The position numbers were made by a program, and so were the translations under genes. Positions 1-9,466 of a stretch of 64,000 nt of DNA are shown here, piece by piece; within the stretch, counting starts at the first letter, position 1; each line of letters opens with the position of its first letter. The stretch is taken from positions 186,001 to 250,000 of the forward strand of contig NZ_JADDIU010000001.1 of the NCBI RefSeq assembly GCF_016464375.1. The letters run 5' to 3'. Under the pieces are notes generated by a model. That model had not been told where the DNA came from and ran no database searches. It saw only the letters and a list, made by a program, of their open reading frames with translations. Source of the stretch: Bacillus renqingensis. GTDB lineage: Bacteria > Bacillota > Bacilli > Bacillales > Cytobacillaceae.

Positions 1-43
1 ATACAATTCTTACTCCATTTTTGCATGAATATTTGTTTATCAT
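1..43 (-). CDS. mlpA: MlpA/YmxG M16-family peptidase, N-terminal fragment
   Basis: Only the first 14 codons are inside the window. They read MINKYSCKNGVRIV, which matches the start of the Bacillus zinc peptidase MlpA/YmxG (M16, insulinase-like), the usual gene after ylxY in the pnp region. A good ribosome-binding site (AGGAGG, reverse complement near 48-53) lies a few bases upstream of the ATG at 41-43. The catalytic HxxEH motif would lie outside the window, so the call rests on the N-terminal match plus gene order. Confidence 0.75.
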   Translation of the reverse strand, partial: MINKYSCKNGVRIV

Positions 44-139
44 CAACTTCCTCCTGACTGTAACCAACAGATGCTAGTACTCCATTGTTAATTATACCGA
101 TTGTGACTATTTTCTCCAACTTATAGCGTTTGTTGCCGA

Positions 140-1087
140 TTATTTTATAATTCTTTCCTCATTCAATAAATCCGAAACTGTACCAATTTTTAAATTTTTT
201 TGTTTAATTAACGAGATTAAACGGTTAAGAGAGGCGGCTGTCGACTCGGTTGGATGCATAAGAATCATGGAGCCGTTATCGACTTTATCCATTACACGGT
301 TAATCAATATTTCCGGGGAAGGCTTCTTCCAATCAACAGTATCAACTGTCCACATAACGGTCTTCATTTTTATTTCATCAGCAACTTTCACCGTTTCATC
401 CCGATAACTTCCACTTGGCGGGGCAAACAATTTACATTTTATTTCAGTTGCTGCTTCGATGATTTCATTTGTTTTAACGATTTGTTCTCTCGCCTGGGCT
501 GCCGTTAATTTCGCCATATCTGGATGGGAATAGGAGTGATTTCCAATCTCATGACCGGCACTTACAATCATTTTCGCAAGCTCCGGATTCTTTTTTACCC
601 AATTACCTTCTAAGAAAAAACTCGCTGAAACATGGTGTTTCTTTAAGGTTGCGAGCATATCTGACAAATATTCATTTCCCCATGCCACATTTATGATGAA
701 GGAGACCATTGGTTTGTCCGGATGACCTCTGTATATAGGGGAGGCAGGTAAATCTTCTAAGTGGACTTTCGGCTTCACTTGGGTAAAAACTAATTTTTTT
801 TCGTTAAATACACCCTGTTTTTTCATATTGTTATACGATGCAGCAATATCAACCTTAACACCGTTATAGCCGGGAATCGCTTTCCAGACTCTGTCTATTT
901 CCGCATCTGAAGGCGGCCTTTCATATGCAGGTGCATTTTTTTTGATATTTTCCAATAACGAATCCGTTTTTTTCGCTGCTGGCAGGGCATTGTCTTTTAA
1001 ATCATGAACATAATGATTCACGATGGGAAGATTAACAACCATCCACGCAGTAAACAAGAAAATAGATAAAATAATTGCCTTTTTCAT
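140..1087 (-). CDS. ylxY: YlxY polysaccharide deacetylase-like exported protein
   Basis: 315 residues. An N-terminal hydrophobic segment (about residues 3-24) acts as signal peptide or membrane anchor, followed by a NodB-type carbohydrate esterase 4 domain from about residue 125. Recognisable pieces are the first motif region (VSFIINVAWGNEY, where the usual catalytic TFDDG is replaced), the metal-binding-like HEIGNHSYSHPDM motif around residue 178, and a C-terminal MHPTES segment. Loss of the standard Asp-Asp pair in motif 1 suggests weak or no deacetylase activity, as for other YlxY proteins of the pnp region. It lies between pnp and mlpA on the same strand. Substrate, probably peptidoglycan if any, is inferred from the family. 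Confidence 0.85.
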   Translation of the reverse strand: MKKAIILSIFLFTAWMVVNLPIVNHYVHDLKDNALPAAKKTDSLLENIKKNAPAYERPPSDAEIDRVWKAIPGYNGVKVDIAASYNNMKKQGVFNEKKLVFTQVKPKVHLEDLPASPIYRGHPDKPMVSFIINVAWGNEYLSDMLATLKKHHVSASFFLEGNWVKKNPELAKMIVSAGHEIGNHSYSHPDMAKLTAAQAREQIVKTNEIIEAATEIKCKLFAPPSGSYRDETVKVADEIKMKTVMWTVDTVDWKKPSPEILINRVMDKVDNGSMILMHPTESTAASLNRLISLIKQKNLKIGTVSDLLNEERIIK

Positions 1088-1162
1088 TCTACCTTTCCCC
1101 CTTCCTTATAAAATATGTATCGAAGGGACAAGGTAGAACATTACTTCTTGTTTGATCCATAG

Positions 1163-1198
1163 AGAAAAAGCCAGGGAAGGATTCGACCCTGACTTTCT
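1163..1198 (-). terminator. Intrinsic terminator downstream of pnp
   Basis: On the minus strand GAAAGTCAGGG pairs with CCCTGGCTTTTTC across a short loop, giving an 11-bp stem with one wobble, followed by a T-rich stretch. It lies 30 bases after the pnp stop codon and would separate pnp from ylxY. Confidence 0.7.
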
Positions 1199-1229
1199 CA
1201 TTTTTATCTTCAACAGTTAAAAGCAGATT

Positions 1230-3347
1230 CTATCGGTTTTCTTCCGCCTTTTCACGTTGTTCCTTTAACACTGCCTTACGAGATAAGTTTACTCGACCTT
1301 GCTTATCAATTTCAGTCACTTTGACCAAAATCTCGTCCCCAAGCTTCACAACATCTTCTACTTTCCCAACCCGTTCCTCGGCAAGCTCGGATATATGGAC
1401 TAATCCATCTTTACCTGGGAAGATTTCAACAAAAGCACCAAACTTTTCGATTCGTTTGACTTTACCAAGATAGAGCTGTCCAACTTCAACCTCGCGAACA
1501 AGATCTTCGATAATTTTCTTTGCTTTTCGGTTCATCTCACTGTTGGCAGAGGCAATAAAAATCGTGCCATCTTGTTCGATATCGATTTTAACCCCAGTTT
1601 CTTCAATGATTTTATTAATTTGTTTGCCACTTGGTCCGATCACATCACGAATCTTATCCGGATTGATGGACATCGTTAAAATTTTCGGTGCAAATTTTGA
1701 CAGTTCTGTTCTCGGTTCTGAAATTGTAGAAAGCATGGAGTCCAAGATCTGCATTCTTCCTTTTTTCGCCTGTTGAAGAGCCTCTTCTAAAATTTCACGA
1801 GAAAGCCCCTCAATTTTTATATCCATTTGTAATGCCGTTACACCCTTAGCAGTTCCAGCTACTTTAAAATCCATATCTCCAAGGTGGTCTTCCATCCCTT
1901 GAATATCCGTTAATACAGTATAATGATCACCAGATTTGACAAGACCCATGGCAATACCGGCAACAGGGGCTTTTATTGGAACACCTGCATCCATCATCGC
2001 TAGCGTACTCCCGCAGATACTTGCCTGTGAGGTAGATCCATTGGATTCAAGAACCTCTGAAACAAGACGGATGGTATATGGAAAGTCTTTTTCTGACGGA
2101 ATTACAGGTTCAAGGGCACGTTCCCCAAGCGCTCCATGACCGATTTCACGCCGACCCGGTCCGCGGATCGGGCCGGTCTCACCTACACTAAAGGATGGAA
2201 AATTATAATGGTGCATAAACCGTTTTTCTTCCTCAATTCCAAGACCATCAAGGATTTGAACATCCCCCATCGCACCGAGTGTACAAATACTTAGGGCTTG
2301 TGTTTGCCCCCGTGTAAATAGTCCAGAACCATGGGTGCGAGGAAGAATTCCCACCTGTGAAGATAATGGGCGGATTTCATCGATTTTTCGGCCATCGGGA
2401 CGGATTTTTTCCACGGTTATTAGACGGCGAACCTCGCCTTTCACAATCTTGTCCAATATTTGTTTGATTTGTTTTAAATCATCTTCGGAAGCTTCTTGTT
2501 CCTCGTACTTAGCCAAAATTTGATCTTTTATTGCTTTAATCGCATCTTCACGGGCATGCTTTTCCTGTACTTGAATCGCTTTTATCATATCGGCTTCACA
2601 TTGTTCCCTTACTTCCGCCTCAAGCTCTTTGTCGATTTCATAAAGGGCGACCTGTAATTTTTCCTTACCAATTTCACCCGCTATTTTCTCTTGAAAATCA
2701 ATCAAACGCTTAATTTCTTCATGACCAAACATGATTGCTTCTAGCATGGTTTCTTCCGGTACTTCGTTTGCACCTGCTTCAACCATGTTAATGGCATCTT
2801 TTGTGCCTGCAACAGTAAGATGAATATCACTTTTTTCAGATTGTTCGACGGTTGGATTAATGATAAACTTATTGTCCACCCTTCCAACTATGACACCGGC
2901 AATGGGCCCCTCAAACGGAATATCGGAAACACTTAGTGCCAGTGAGGAACCAAACATCGCTGCCATTTCAGCAGAACAATCCTGATCCACACTCATAACG
3001 ATACTAATGACTTGAACTTCATTTCGGAATCCATCCGCAAACAACGGGCGAATCGGCCGATCGATCAAACGGCTGGCTAAAATCGCCTTTTCACTTGGTC
3101 GTCCTTCCCGTTTAATAAAACCGCCTGGAATTTTCCCAACTGCATACAAACGTTCCTCATAATTAACTGTTAATGGAAAGAAATCTAAATTTTTTGGTTC
3201 TTTCGAAGCGGTTGCTGTACTTAATACTGCTGTATCTCCATAGCGGACTAAAACCGCACCATTTGCTTGTTTTGCCAGCTGTCCGATTTCAACTGTCAGC
3301 TTCCTCCCCGCCCAATCCATCGAATACTCATGTTTTTGGTGATCCAT
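1230..3347 (-). CDS. pnp: Polyribonucleotide nucleotidyltransferase (PNPase)
   Basis: 705 residues, the normal length. It degrades RNA 3' to 5' by phosphorolysis and is the main 3' exonuclease in the Bacillus RNA degradosome-like network. Two RNase PH domains (about 10-220 and 315-540) flank an alpha-helical linker; a KH domain with the [10 protein letters not shown] GxxG loop (about residue 565) and an S1 domain (about 620-690, [20 protein letters not shown]) follow. The start [17 protein letters not shown] matches the Bacillus family and has GAGGGG upstream. The gene follows rpsO, as usual. Its leader carries a long hairpin (see 3381-3416) that could be a control element. Confidence 0.98.
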   Translation of the reverse strand: MDHQKHEYSMDWAGRKLTVEIGQLAKQANGAVLVRYGDTAVLSTATASKEPKNLDFFPLTVNYEERLYAVGKIPGGFIKREGRPSEKAILASRLIDRPIRPLFADGFRNEVQVISIVMSVDQDCSAEMAAMFGSSLALSVSDIPFEGPIAGVIVGRVDNKFIINPTVEQSEKSDIHLTVAGTKDAINMVEAGANEVPEETMLEAIMFGHEEIKRLIDFQEKIAGEIGKEKLQVALYEIDKELEAEVREQCEADMIKAIQVQEKHAREDAIKAIKDQILAKYEEQEASEDDLKQIKQILDKIVKGEVRRLITVEKIRPDGRKIDEIRPLSSQVGILPRTHGSGLFTRGQTQALSICTLGAMGDVQILDGLGIEEEKRFMHHYNFPSFSVGETGPIRGPGRREIGHGALGERALEPVIPSEKDFPYTIRLVSEVLESNGSTSQASICGSTLAMMDAGVPIKAPVAGIAMGLVKSGDHYTVLTDIQGMEDHLGDMDFKVAGTAKGVTALQMDIKIEGLSREILEEALQQAKKGRMQILDSMLSTISEPRTELSKFAPKILTMSINPDKIRDVIGPSGKQINKIIEETGVKIDIEQDGTIFIASANSEMNRKAKKIIEDLVREVEVGQLYLGKVKRIEKFGAFVEIFPGKDGLVHISELAEERVGKVEDVVKLGDEILVKVTEIDKQGRVNLSRKAVLKEQREKAEENR

Positions 3348-3380
3348 GTTTTTACCCCTCTCAAATAAACTACTTAGGAG

Positions 3381-3416
3381 AGATGATGCGAAATAGCTAT
3401 TTCGCTGTAATCATCT
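3381..3416 (-). promoter_or_regulatory. Long hairpin in the pnp leader
   Basis: GCGAAATAG (3388-3396) is followed at once by its exact complement CTATTTCGC (3397-3405), and the flanking AGATGAT (3381-3387) pairs with ATCATCT (3410-3416) across a TGTA bulge. The structure ends about 35 bases before the pnp start codon. It lacks a T tract on the minus strand, so it is not a terminator. A leader stem that is cut or bound to regulate PNPase is known in E. coli; a similar role here is inference only. Confidence 0.5.
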
Positions 3417-3532
3417 TCAAAATTAGAAAAAATATAAAAAAGCCGCTCAAAGCTAATGTTGTCAATCAAAATTATTATTAGTATGCACAAAAAAGGCCTG
3501 ACTTAAAATATGTATATAAAATAATCATTTAT

Positions 3533-3631
3533 CTGTCTAGCTCTGCAGGGAAGGCTTCGGCAGCATCAGCATCGCACGAAGGAAAAGCGGTAGCTTTTAC
3601 GAGGAGCGCCTAGCTCTCGAGCCGCTTCGAT
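3533..3631. repeat. Diverged intergenic repeat, related to the A-D elements
   Basis: In the 333-base gap between rpsO and pnp. It contains the pieces TGTCTAGCTC at one end and GAGCGCCTAGCTCTCGAG near the other, both shared (as reverse complement) with the ends of the repeats at 34823-34962 and 28236-28358, but in a rearranged order. Internally AAAAGC (3583-3588) pairs with GCTTTT (3593-3598). I treat it as a degenerate or mosaic copy. The rest of the gap holds only the pnp leader hairpin and the rpsO terminator. Confidence 0.45.
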
Positions 3632-3650
3632 TTTCAATTTTTAACTAATA

Positions 3651-3673
3651 AAAAAGCGGGAAAATTCCCGCTT
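3651..3673 (-). terminator. Intrinsic terminator of rpsO
   Basis: AAGCGGG and CCCGCTT form a 7-bp stem with a 6-base loop just past the rpsO stop codon. On the minus strand it is followed by a run of Ts. Confidence 0.85.
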
Positions 3674-3680
3674 CTGTAAA

Positions 3681-3950
3681 CTATCGACGTAGGCCAAGCT
3701 TATTAATTAACTCACGGTAACGTTGAACATCTTTGTTACGAAGGTAAGTTAAAAGATTACGACGCTTACCAACCATTTTCAACAGACCACGACGTGAGTG
3801 GTGATCTTTTTTGTGAACGCGTAAATGCTCGTTCAATTTGTTGATTTGTTCAGTAAGGACAGCGATTTGAACCTCTGCAGATCCAGTGTCATTCTCATGA
3901 GTTTTGTACTCACTGATGATTTCATTTTTACGTTCTTGTGTGATTGCCAT
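3681..3950 (-). CDS. rpsO: 30S ribosomal protein S15
   Basis: 89 residues, family length. S15 binds 16S rRNA early in assembly of the 30S platform and can repress its own mRNA. The sequence [12 protein letters not shown] through [16 protein letters not shown] is the conserved S15 core. AGGAGGTGAAC precedes the ATG. It is transcribed from its own promoter (4045-4073) through a structured leader, and ends at a strong terminator before pnp. Confidence 0.98.
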   Translation of the reverse strand: MAITQERKNEIISEYKTHENDTGSAEVQIAVLTEQINKLNEHLRVHKKDHHSRRGLLKMVGKRRNLLTYLRNKDVQRYRELINKLGLRR

Positions 3951-3956
3951 CCATGT

Positions 3957-4036
3957 TCACCTCCTAATATTACAAATCCCCTGTTACCGAGCAAGCGTTG
4001 GTGAGGCGACTTGCCAAGCAAAGGTTATTTTTAGTA
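3957..4036 (-). promoter_or_regulatory. Candidate S15 autoregulatory leader
   Basis: The rpsO 5' UTR between its promoter and the Shine-Dalgarno is unusually rich in G+C for an intergenic stretch. On the minus strand it contains GCTTGGCAAGTCGCC followed by ACCAACGCTTGC, which can form a multi-stem structure that ends next to the ribosome-binding site. S15-binding leaders upstream of rpsO are known in Firmicutes; I see a structured leader in the right place but cannot confirm the motif by covariance search. Confidence 0.45.
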
Positions 4037-4044
4037 CGTAGTTA

Positions 4045-4073
4045 AGAATACAACGTTTTATGTCAAAATGCAA
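4045..4073 (-). promoter_or_regulatory. Sigma-A promoter of rpsO
   Basis: On the minus strand TTGCAT (4068-4073), 17 bases, TATTCT (4045-4050). It would give an rpsO leader of about 85 bases. Confidence 0.6.
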
Positions 4074-4121
4074 GTTTTATCCTTATAAAATCCATGATAC
4101 TCATTAAAAAAATCAGCAGTT

Positions 4122-5075
4122 TTAGGAAGATTGTCGATTTTCTTTAAAGTAAGAAAGAGCATTTTGTTTATCCTTTTCAATTTGCTTTACCAGTTCTTCG
4201 ATACTTGAAAATTTTTGCTCTTTTCGCAGATATCGATGCCATTCGATCATGACCTCTTGCCCATAAATATCTTGGTCAAAATCAAATAAATGAACCTCAA
4301 CTGACAGTTTTACTGCCTCATTATGAAAAGTTGGTACATATCCAATATTACATACACCTTGATGCCATCTATCGTTCACCTTCATTCTGACGGCGTAAAC
4401 CCCCAGCGGTGGAATAATATAATGATCATTCAGATCAATATTGGCTGTTGGAAATCCAATCGTTCGCCCGCGCTTATCCCCATGAATGACCCTTCCTGTT
4501 GTTAAATAATATCTCCCTAGCAGGGCTTTGAGCTGATCAGCTTTTCCTTCGTTTAAAAGACTGCGAATTCTTGTTGAACTTATTTTTGTGTTACCTTCCG
4601 TAAGCTCCGGTACAACGGTATAGGTGAACTTCTCTCGTGAATGAAATGGCAATGTTTCCATATTGCCTTTCCCCATTCGTCCATACGTGTAATCAAATCC
4701 GGCAACAACATGTTTTACCTGAAGTCCGATTATATATTGATCAACAAATTCCTGTGGCAGCAGGTTTGCAAATTCTACTGTAAAATGAACAATAAATAGG
4801 AAATCAATACCAAGTTGTTCAATCATTCTTATTTTTTCTGTTAAAGGGGTAATATATTGAATAGGCTTTTTAGCTTTTCCCAAAACAACAGATGGATGAG
4901 GGTCGAATGTCATGACGGCACTGTTCAAGCCAGCATCCCTTGCTTGTTTTTTTGCCTCAAGGATCACCTGCTGATGTCCCAGGTGTACACCATCAAAATA
5001 GCCAAGTGCCATTGCTAATGGCGGAAATTGCCGCTTTCCCAAGTTTAAAGGGAACTCTAGCATGATTACTTCCAA
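4122..5075 (-). CDS. ribF: Bifunctional riboflavin kinase / FAD synthetase
   Basis: About 317 residues. It phosphorylates riboflavin to FMN and adenylates FMN to FAD. The N-terminal nucleotidyltransferase half has the GYFDGVHLGHQQVI motif (about 26-39) and the MTFDPHPSVVLG segment; the C-terminal kinase half has GDKRGRTIGFPTANI (about 198-212). The start used is TTG (5073-5075), preceded by GGTGAG at good spacing, and would give MEVIMLEF; the ATG four codons later has no clear site. It is the last gene of the rimP-nusA-infB-truB run and is 30 bases from truB. Confidence 0.96.
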   Translation of the reverse strand: MEVIMLEFPLNLGKRQFPPLAMALGYFDGVHLGHQQVILEAKKQARDAGLNSAVMTFDPHPSVVLGKAKKPIQYITPLTEKIRMIEQLGIDFLFIVHFTVEFANLLPQEFVDQYIIGLQVKHVVAGFDYTYGRMGKGNMETLPFHSREKFTYTVVPELTEGNTKISSTRIRSLLNEGKADQLKALLGRYYLTTGRVIHGDKRGRTIGFPTANIDLNDHYIIPPLGVYAVRMKVNDRWHQGVCNIGYVPTFHNEAVKLSVEVHLFDFDQDIYGQEVMIEWHRYLRKEQKFSSIEELVKQIEKDKQNALSYFKENRQSS

Positions 5076-5105
5076 TGAAACTCACCACTCTCTACTTGTA
5101 ACCTT

Positions 5106-6026
5106 TTATCCTAGATCATTTCGGAGTACCTTAACAGGTTTTAGAAGGTCTGGCTTATCGGGGTGTATGGCATAAATGGCTAGTGCCAGTCCATCCATTG
5201 TTTCAGCAACCATAGGTCCGTTACAAGTTGTTAAATATTCCGGTATGGTTAATAATGCACCATTTTTGACTTTCTCTGCTACTTTATCATTAATTTTTAA
5301 TTTCGGCAAATGAGAAAGTGCCACCTCTAAAGGTTTTAAAATAGCCTCGACTCTTCCTTCTCCCGCCAATCTCTCGACTTCTTCTAATGTAAAACAGTCA
5401 TCTATCTTAAAAGAAGCTGCTTGAATTCTTGTCAGGCTCGACATATGTGCAGGGTACCCCAATTTCTCGCCAATCATGACTGCTAATGTTCGGATATATG
5501 TTCCCTTGCTGCAGCTCACTTTAAACCGGAAACGAATTGTATCCCCGGACCATTCGTCCTGTTCATCAAGAAGTTGAATCGAATAAATGATAACCTTTCG
5601 GGATGGGCGTTCGACTTCGACCCCTTTACGGGCATATTCGTAAAGACGAACTCCACCTACTTTTACAGCCGAAAACATCGGTGGTGTCTGCACAATTTCA
5701 CCGGTTAACGAATCAAGCACCTTAAGGATTTCCTCACGCAAAATCGGCCGGGTTACTAGTTTCTTTTCAACTATTTCTCCAGTAGCATCTTCTGTTGTCG
5801 TTGAAAACCCGAGAGTCACTTCTCCCTCATAAGTTTTTCCGGCACTGGTAATATATTCTGCCACCTTGGTTCCTTTTCCAATACAGATGGGAAGAACTCC
5901 TGACACTTCCGGGTCCAGTGTTCCCGTATGGCCAATTTTCTTTGTCTTCAGGATTTTCCTTAATTTAAAAACACAATCATGACTTGTTAATCCCTTTGGT
6001 TTAAATAGCGGTAAAATTCCTTCCAC
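5106..6026 (-). CDS. truB: tRNA pseudouridine-55 synthase TruB
   Basis: 306 residues. It makes pseudouridine 55 in the T-loop of tRNAs. The catalytic aspartate is D38 in the IGHTGTLDPEVSGVLP motif; KPKGLTSHD (9-17) and the later SCSKGTYIRTLA motif are also diagnostic. The C-terminal third carries the family's PUA-like region. It lies between rbfA and ribF, as in other Bacillus genomes. Confidence 0.97.
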   Translation of the reverse strand: MEGILPLFKPKGLTSHDCVFKLRKILKTKKIGHTGTLDPEVSGVLPICIGKGTKVAEYITSAGKTYEGEVTLGFSTTTEDATGEIVEKKLVTRPILREEILKVLDSLTGEIVQTPPMFSAVKVGGVRLYEYARKGVEVERPSRKVIIYSIQLLDEQDEWSGDTIRFRFKVSCSKGTYIRTLAVMIGEKLGYPAHMSSLTRIQAASFKIDDCFTLEEVERLAGEGRVEAILKPLEVALSHLPKLKINDKVAEKVKNGALLTIPEYLTTCNGPMVAETMDGLALAIYAIHPDKPDLLKPVKVLRNDLG

Positions 6027-6121
6027 ATTTCTTCGCTCCTTCTATCCCGAAAAAAATGGATAGACGCTTTGTCTATCCATTTTCCCTTCTATTTAAGGCA
6101 TACCTGAAAAGCATTGGAACA

Positions 6122-6490
6122 TTATTCTTCGTCATTCTCCATTGGTTTATCGTCCGTATGGAGTTGATGAAGCAGTGTTTCAATCCGGTTTCCATAATCG
6201 ATGGATTCATCAAATTCAAAAATAATTTCCGGTGTTTTTCGCAGTCGAATACGGTGGCCAATTTCAGCGCGGATAAATCCTTTTGCTTTAGCAAGACCTT
6301 TTAATGTATTCTCCTTTTGCTCATCATCGCCCAAAACAGAAATAAATACTTTGGCTTGTTGAAGATCTCCTGTTACTTGAACGTCGGTTACTGTCACAAA
6401 ACCAATCCGTGGATCTTTGATTTTGCGCCCGATGATATCACTTAGTTCTTTCTTCATTTGCTCTCCAACGCGGTTCGGTCTATGGCTCAT
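6122..6490 (-). CDS. rbfA: 30S ribosome-binding factor A
   Basis: About 122 residues. RbfA is a KH-fold protein that binds the 30S subunit during late 16S maturation and cold adaptation. [18 protein letters not shown] and the acidic [17 protein letters not shown] tail match Bacillus RbfA. I place the start at the second methionine (MSHRPNRV): AGAGGTG lies six bases upstream of it, whereas it would overlap an initiator three codons earlier. The usual neighbour ylxP is not between this gene and infB. Confidence 0.95.
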   Translation of the reverse strand: MSHRPNRVGEQMKKELSDIIGRKIKDPRIGFVTVTDVQVTGDLQQAKVFISVLGDDEQKENTLKGLAKAKGFIRAEIGHRIRLRKTPEIIFEFDESIDYGNRIETLLHQLHTDDKPMENDEE

Positions 6491-6540
6491 CACATTCACC
6501 TCTTAACTTAAAGCCATTTTCATTTCGGTGATTGTTTTTT

Positions 6541-8844
6541 CTATTTACGCTCTATTTCTTCCATTACATAAGCTTCAATGACATCTCCTTCTTTAATATC
6601 ATTGAAGTTTTTAATCGTAATTCCACATTCGTATCCTTGTGCAACTTCTTTTGCATCGTCTTTAAACCGTTTTAATGCATCAATTTCACCTTCGAAAATA
6701 ACTACTCCATCTCGGATGACACGGACGCTGCTGTCACGTGTTATCTTGCCATCCGTTACATAGGAACCGGCAATCGTCCCAACCTTTGACACCTTAAACG
6801 TTTGACGAACTTCGGCTTGACCAATTATTTTCTCTTCAAATTCAGGATCAAGCAGCCCTTTCATCGCCGCTTCCATCTCTTCAATTACTTTATAAATGAT
6901 GCGGTGAAGACGAACATCTACTTTTTCAGCTTCAGCTGCACGTTTGGCATTGGCGTCCGGACGAACATTAAAGCCAATGACAATCGCATTAGAGGCAGCA
7001 GCAAGAGTAATATCCGATTCATTTATCGCTCCTGTGCCATTGTGGATAATTTTGATATTTACGCCTTCAACATCAATTTTATTTAATGAGGCCGCTAAAG
7101 CCTCCGCAGAACCTTGAACATCTGATTTCAAAACAACATTCAGATCCTTCATTTCTCCTTGCTTCAATTGTTCAAAAAGATTGTCCAAGCTAACGCGGGT
7201 TTTTTCTCCGCGCTGGGCGGCTAATGCAGCTTGTGCACGGGCTTCCGCGATATGACGAGCCGTTTTTTCATCATCAAATACGACAAACCGGTCGCCTGCC
7301 TGTGGTACATCATTTAGTCCGGTAATCTCAACGGGAGTGGAAGGACCAGCTTCTTTAACACGTCTTCCTTTATCATTCACCATGGCACGAACACGTCCAA
7401 ATGTGTTTCCAACTACAATCGGATCGCCAATTTTTAAGGTCCCATTTTGAATAAGCAGTGTTGCAACCGAGCCTCGGCCCTTATCCAATTGGGCTTCAAT
7501 TACCGTTCCCAATGCTTTACGGTTAGGATTGGCCTTAAGTTCTTCCACTTCACTAACAAGTAAAATCATTTCTAATAAGGTGTCGATTCCTTCACCTTTT
7601 TTGGCTGAAATCTCAACAAAAATAGTATCCCCGCCCCACGCTTCTGCAACCAAACCATGTTCTGTCAGCTCTTGCATGACACGTTCGGGATTTGCGGCTT
7701 CCTTATCCATTTTATTAACAGCCACAATAATCGGGACACCTGCTGCCTTTGCATGGTTGATGGCTTCTACTGTTTGTGGCATTACCCCATCATCAGCAGC
7801 TACTACAAGAACCGTGATATCAGTAATTTGTGCACCACGTGCCCGCATTGTCGTAAACGCCGCGTGCCCAGGTGTATCAAGAAAGGTAATTTTTTTGCCA
7901 TTTTCAACAACTTGATAGGCACCGATATGCTGTGTGATGCCCCCGGCTTCCCCTTCGGTAACTTTCGTATTGCGTATTGAATCCAACAACGTCGTTTTTC
8001 CGTGGTCAACGTGACCCATAATCGTAACAACGGCTGGTCTTTCCACCAATGTATCCGCTGCTTCTTCTTTGAAGTAAACTTCTAAATCAGTGGTATCCAC
8101 TTTAATTTCTTCTTCTACCTCTACTCCATATTCACCGGCAATCAATTCAATTGCGTCTTTATCTAAATCTTGGTTGATGGTTGCCATTACACCGAGTAAA
8201 AAGAGCTTTTTAATAATCTCCGAAGGCTCACGGTGCAGCTTCTTCGCAAGTTCCGCCACCGTTAAAGAATCAGAAAAGGTTATCTTTGCTGGAAGTTCCT
8301 TCTCTTTTTTCTTTTGAGGAGCAGCTTGCTGTGCTTGTGGCTGGTTTTTCCGTTTGTTTTGATTCCGACCTTGATTATGACGAGATTTAGGCTTCGATTT
8401 CCCAGCTTGGAAGGCCTTATTTTCTTTAGACTGATATTCCTGTTCGTGCTTTTTCCCCTCTTTATTTTTTGGCGGGGAAACGACCTTTACCTTATTAGGA
8501 ACGACTTTTTTGTCATCCTCTGCCTCAAACGCCTTTGCTGTTGTCTTTGTCATCACCTTGGGCTGGGTATTTGGTTTTTTTGTTTGTTTGGATTGTGGCG
8601 GTCTGCTATTCGTTCGTTTTGCTTGAGAATTGGCCGTTTTTTGTGGTGTACGATTTCCCTGCTGTTTCTCCCCAGGTTTCGTTTCTTTCTTACTGTAGGC
8701 TGCATCAAGCTTTTTAATGTCTGCTTCCTCTAATGTTGCCATATGGTTCTTAACCTCTATATTCATTTCTTTTAATTTTGTAATGATTTCTTTACTTGAT
8801 AGATTATGTCTTTTTGCATACTCATAAACACGTAGTTTACTCAT
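6541..8844 (-). CDS. infB: Translation initiation factor IF-2
   Basis: 767 residues. IF-2 is the GTPase that brings fMet-tRNA to the 30S subunit and joins the subunits. The N-terminal winged-helix IF2_N module (1-50) is followed by a long Lys/Gln-rich disordered linker (about 50-185), a second IF2_N segment (about 187-240) and the GTPase domain with G1 GHVDHGKTT (277-285), DTPGHAAF (G3) and NKMD (G4). Domains II to IV follow. It is in the nusA operon, after ylxQ by 21 bases. Confidence 0.98.
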   Translation of the reverse strand: MSKLRVYEYAKRHNLSSKEIITKLKEMNIEVKNHMATLEEADIKKLDAAYSKKETKPGEKQQGNRTPQKTANSQAKRTNSRPPQSKQTKKPNTQPKVMTKTTAKAFEAEDDKKVVPNKVKVVSPPKNKEGKKHEQEYQSKENKAFQAGKSKPKSRHNQGRNQNKRKNQPQAQQAAPQKKKEKELPAKITFSDSLTVAELAKKLHREPSEIIKKLFLLGVMATINQDLDKDAIELIAGEYGVEVEEEIKVDTTDLEVYFKEEAADTLVERPAVVTIMGHVDHGKTTLLDSIRNTKVTEGEAGGITQHIGAYQVVENGKKITFLDTPGHAAFTTMRARGAQITDITVLVVAADDGVMPQTVEAINHAKAAGVPIIVAVNKMDKEAANPERVMQELTEHGLVAEAWGGDTIFVEISAKKGEGIDTLLEMILLVSEVEELKANPNRKALGTVIEAQLDKGRGSVATLLIQNGTLKIGDPIVVGNTFGRVRAMVNDKGRRVKEAGPSTPVEITGLNDVPQAGDRFVVFDDEKTARHIAEARAQAALAAQRGEKTRVSLDNLFEQLKQGEMKDLNVVLKSDVQGSAEALAASLNKIDVEGVNIKIIHNGTGAINESDITLAAASNAIVIGFNVRPDANAKRAAEAEKVDVRLHRIIYKVIEEMEAAMKGLLDPEFEEKIIGQAEVRQTFKVSKVGTIAGSYVTDGKITRDSSVRVIRDGVVIFEGEIDALKRFKDDAKEVAQGYECGITIKNFNDIKEGDVIEAYVMEEIERK

Positions 8845-8865
8845 TATTTTTCACCCCCGCTAGAA

Positions 8866-9168
8866 TTAATCGAGCAAAGTTATCAGTTTCTTGGCAAATC
8901 CATCATCCAAGACAGCTACCACAACGCGGGCTTCCTTACCAATCGCTTGACCAAGAAGAAAACGGTCTTCCACCATTTTAAATGGAACCTTATACGAATT
9001 ACATTTATCTGTAATTTTTTTTGTCGTATTTTGAGATGCGTCTCTGGATAATAAAATGAGCTTTGCCTTTCCGCTCCGGATTTCTTTTATGCTTAGCTCC
9101 TCACCCGATATAATTTTTCGTGCTCGATTGGCCAATCCAAGTAATGATAACCATTGATTTTCGTTCAT
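8866..9168 (-). CDS. ylxQ: YlxQ, L7Ae-family RNA-binding protein
   Basis: 100 residues with the L7Ae/L30e fold seen from the sequence: [16 protein letters not shown] at the start, [12 protein letters not shown] in the middle and [16 protein letters not shown] at the end. The family binds kink-turn RNA. Its cellular target is not established. The start codon overlaps the stop of rnpM by four bases, so the two are translationally coupled within the nusA-infB operon. Confidence 0.92.
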   Translation of the reverse strand: MNENQWLSLLGLANRARKIISGEELSIKEIRSGKAKLILLSRDASQNTTKKITDKCNSYKVPFKMVEDRFLLGQAIGKEARVVVAVLDDGFAKKLITLLD

Positions 9169-9455
9169 TTGGATGACCCGTTTTCCTTCTCTATCATTGC
9201 AAGCAGTTCTTCATAGATCTCATCATCGACAGTAACTTCCAGATGATTAGCTAGAATATTCTTTTTCTTTGCTAAAAGAACCGCTTCCTTATCCTTTGAA
9301 AGGTAGGCTCCTCTGCCGGATTTTTTTCCGGTTAAATCAATCGATACTTCCCCTTCTTTTGAGCGAACGATGCGAACGAGTTCTTTTTTCGGCTTCATTT
9401 CACCGGTAGCCACACATTTGCGCAGAGGAACTTTTCTTTTTTTGTTCACGCTCAT
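9165..9455 (-). CDS. rnpM: YlxR/RnpM RNA-binding protein
   Basis: 96 residues with the DUF448 (YlxR) signature: [22 protein letters not shown] and the [14 protein letters not shown] motif. The B. subtilis protein binds the RNase P RNA and tunes RNase P, hence the name RnpM; I apply that role by homology. It lies 11 bases after nusA and overlaps ylxQ. Confidence 0.92.
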   Translation of the reverse strand: MSVNKKRKVPLRKCVATGEMKPKKELVRIVRSKEGEVSIDLTGKKSGRGAYLSKDKEAVLLAKKKNILANHLEVTVDDEIYEELLAMIEKENGSSK

Positions 9456-9466
9456 TCACCTCACCT

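Noticed and set aside
3833-4021. 62-residue frame overlapping rpsO
   Set aside because: It runs through the rpsO leader in another frame and has no start site.
7529-7915. 128-residue plus-strand reading frame
   Set aside because: Antisense to the IF-2 GTPase domain; frames of this kind occur under most of the long genes here and lack start signals.
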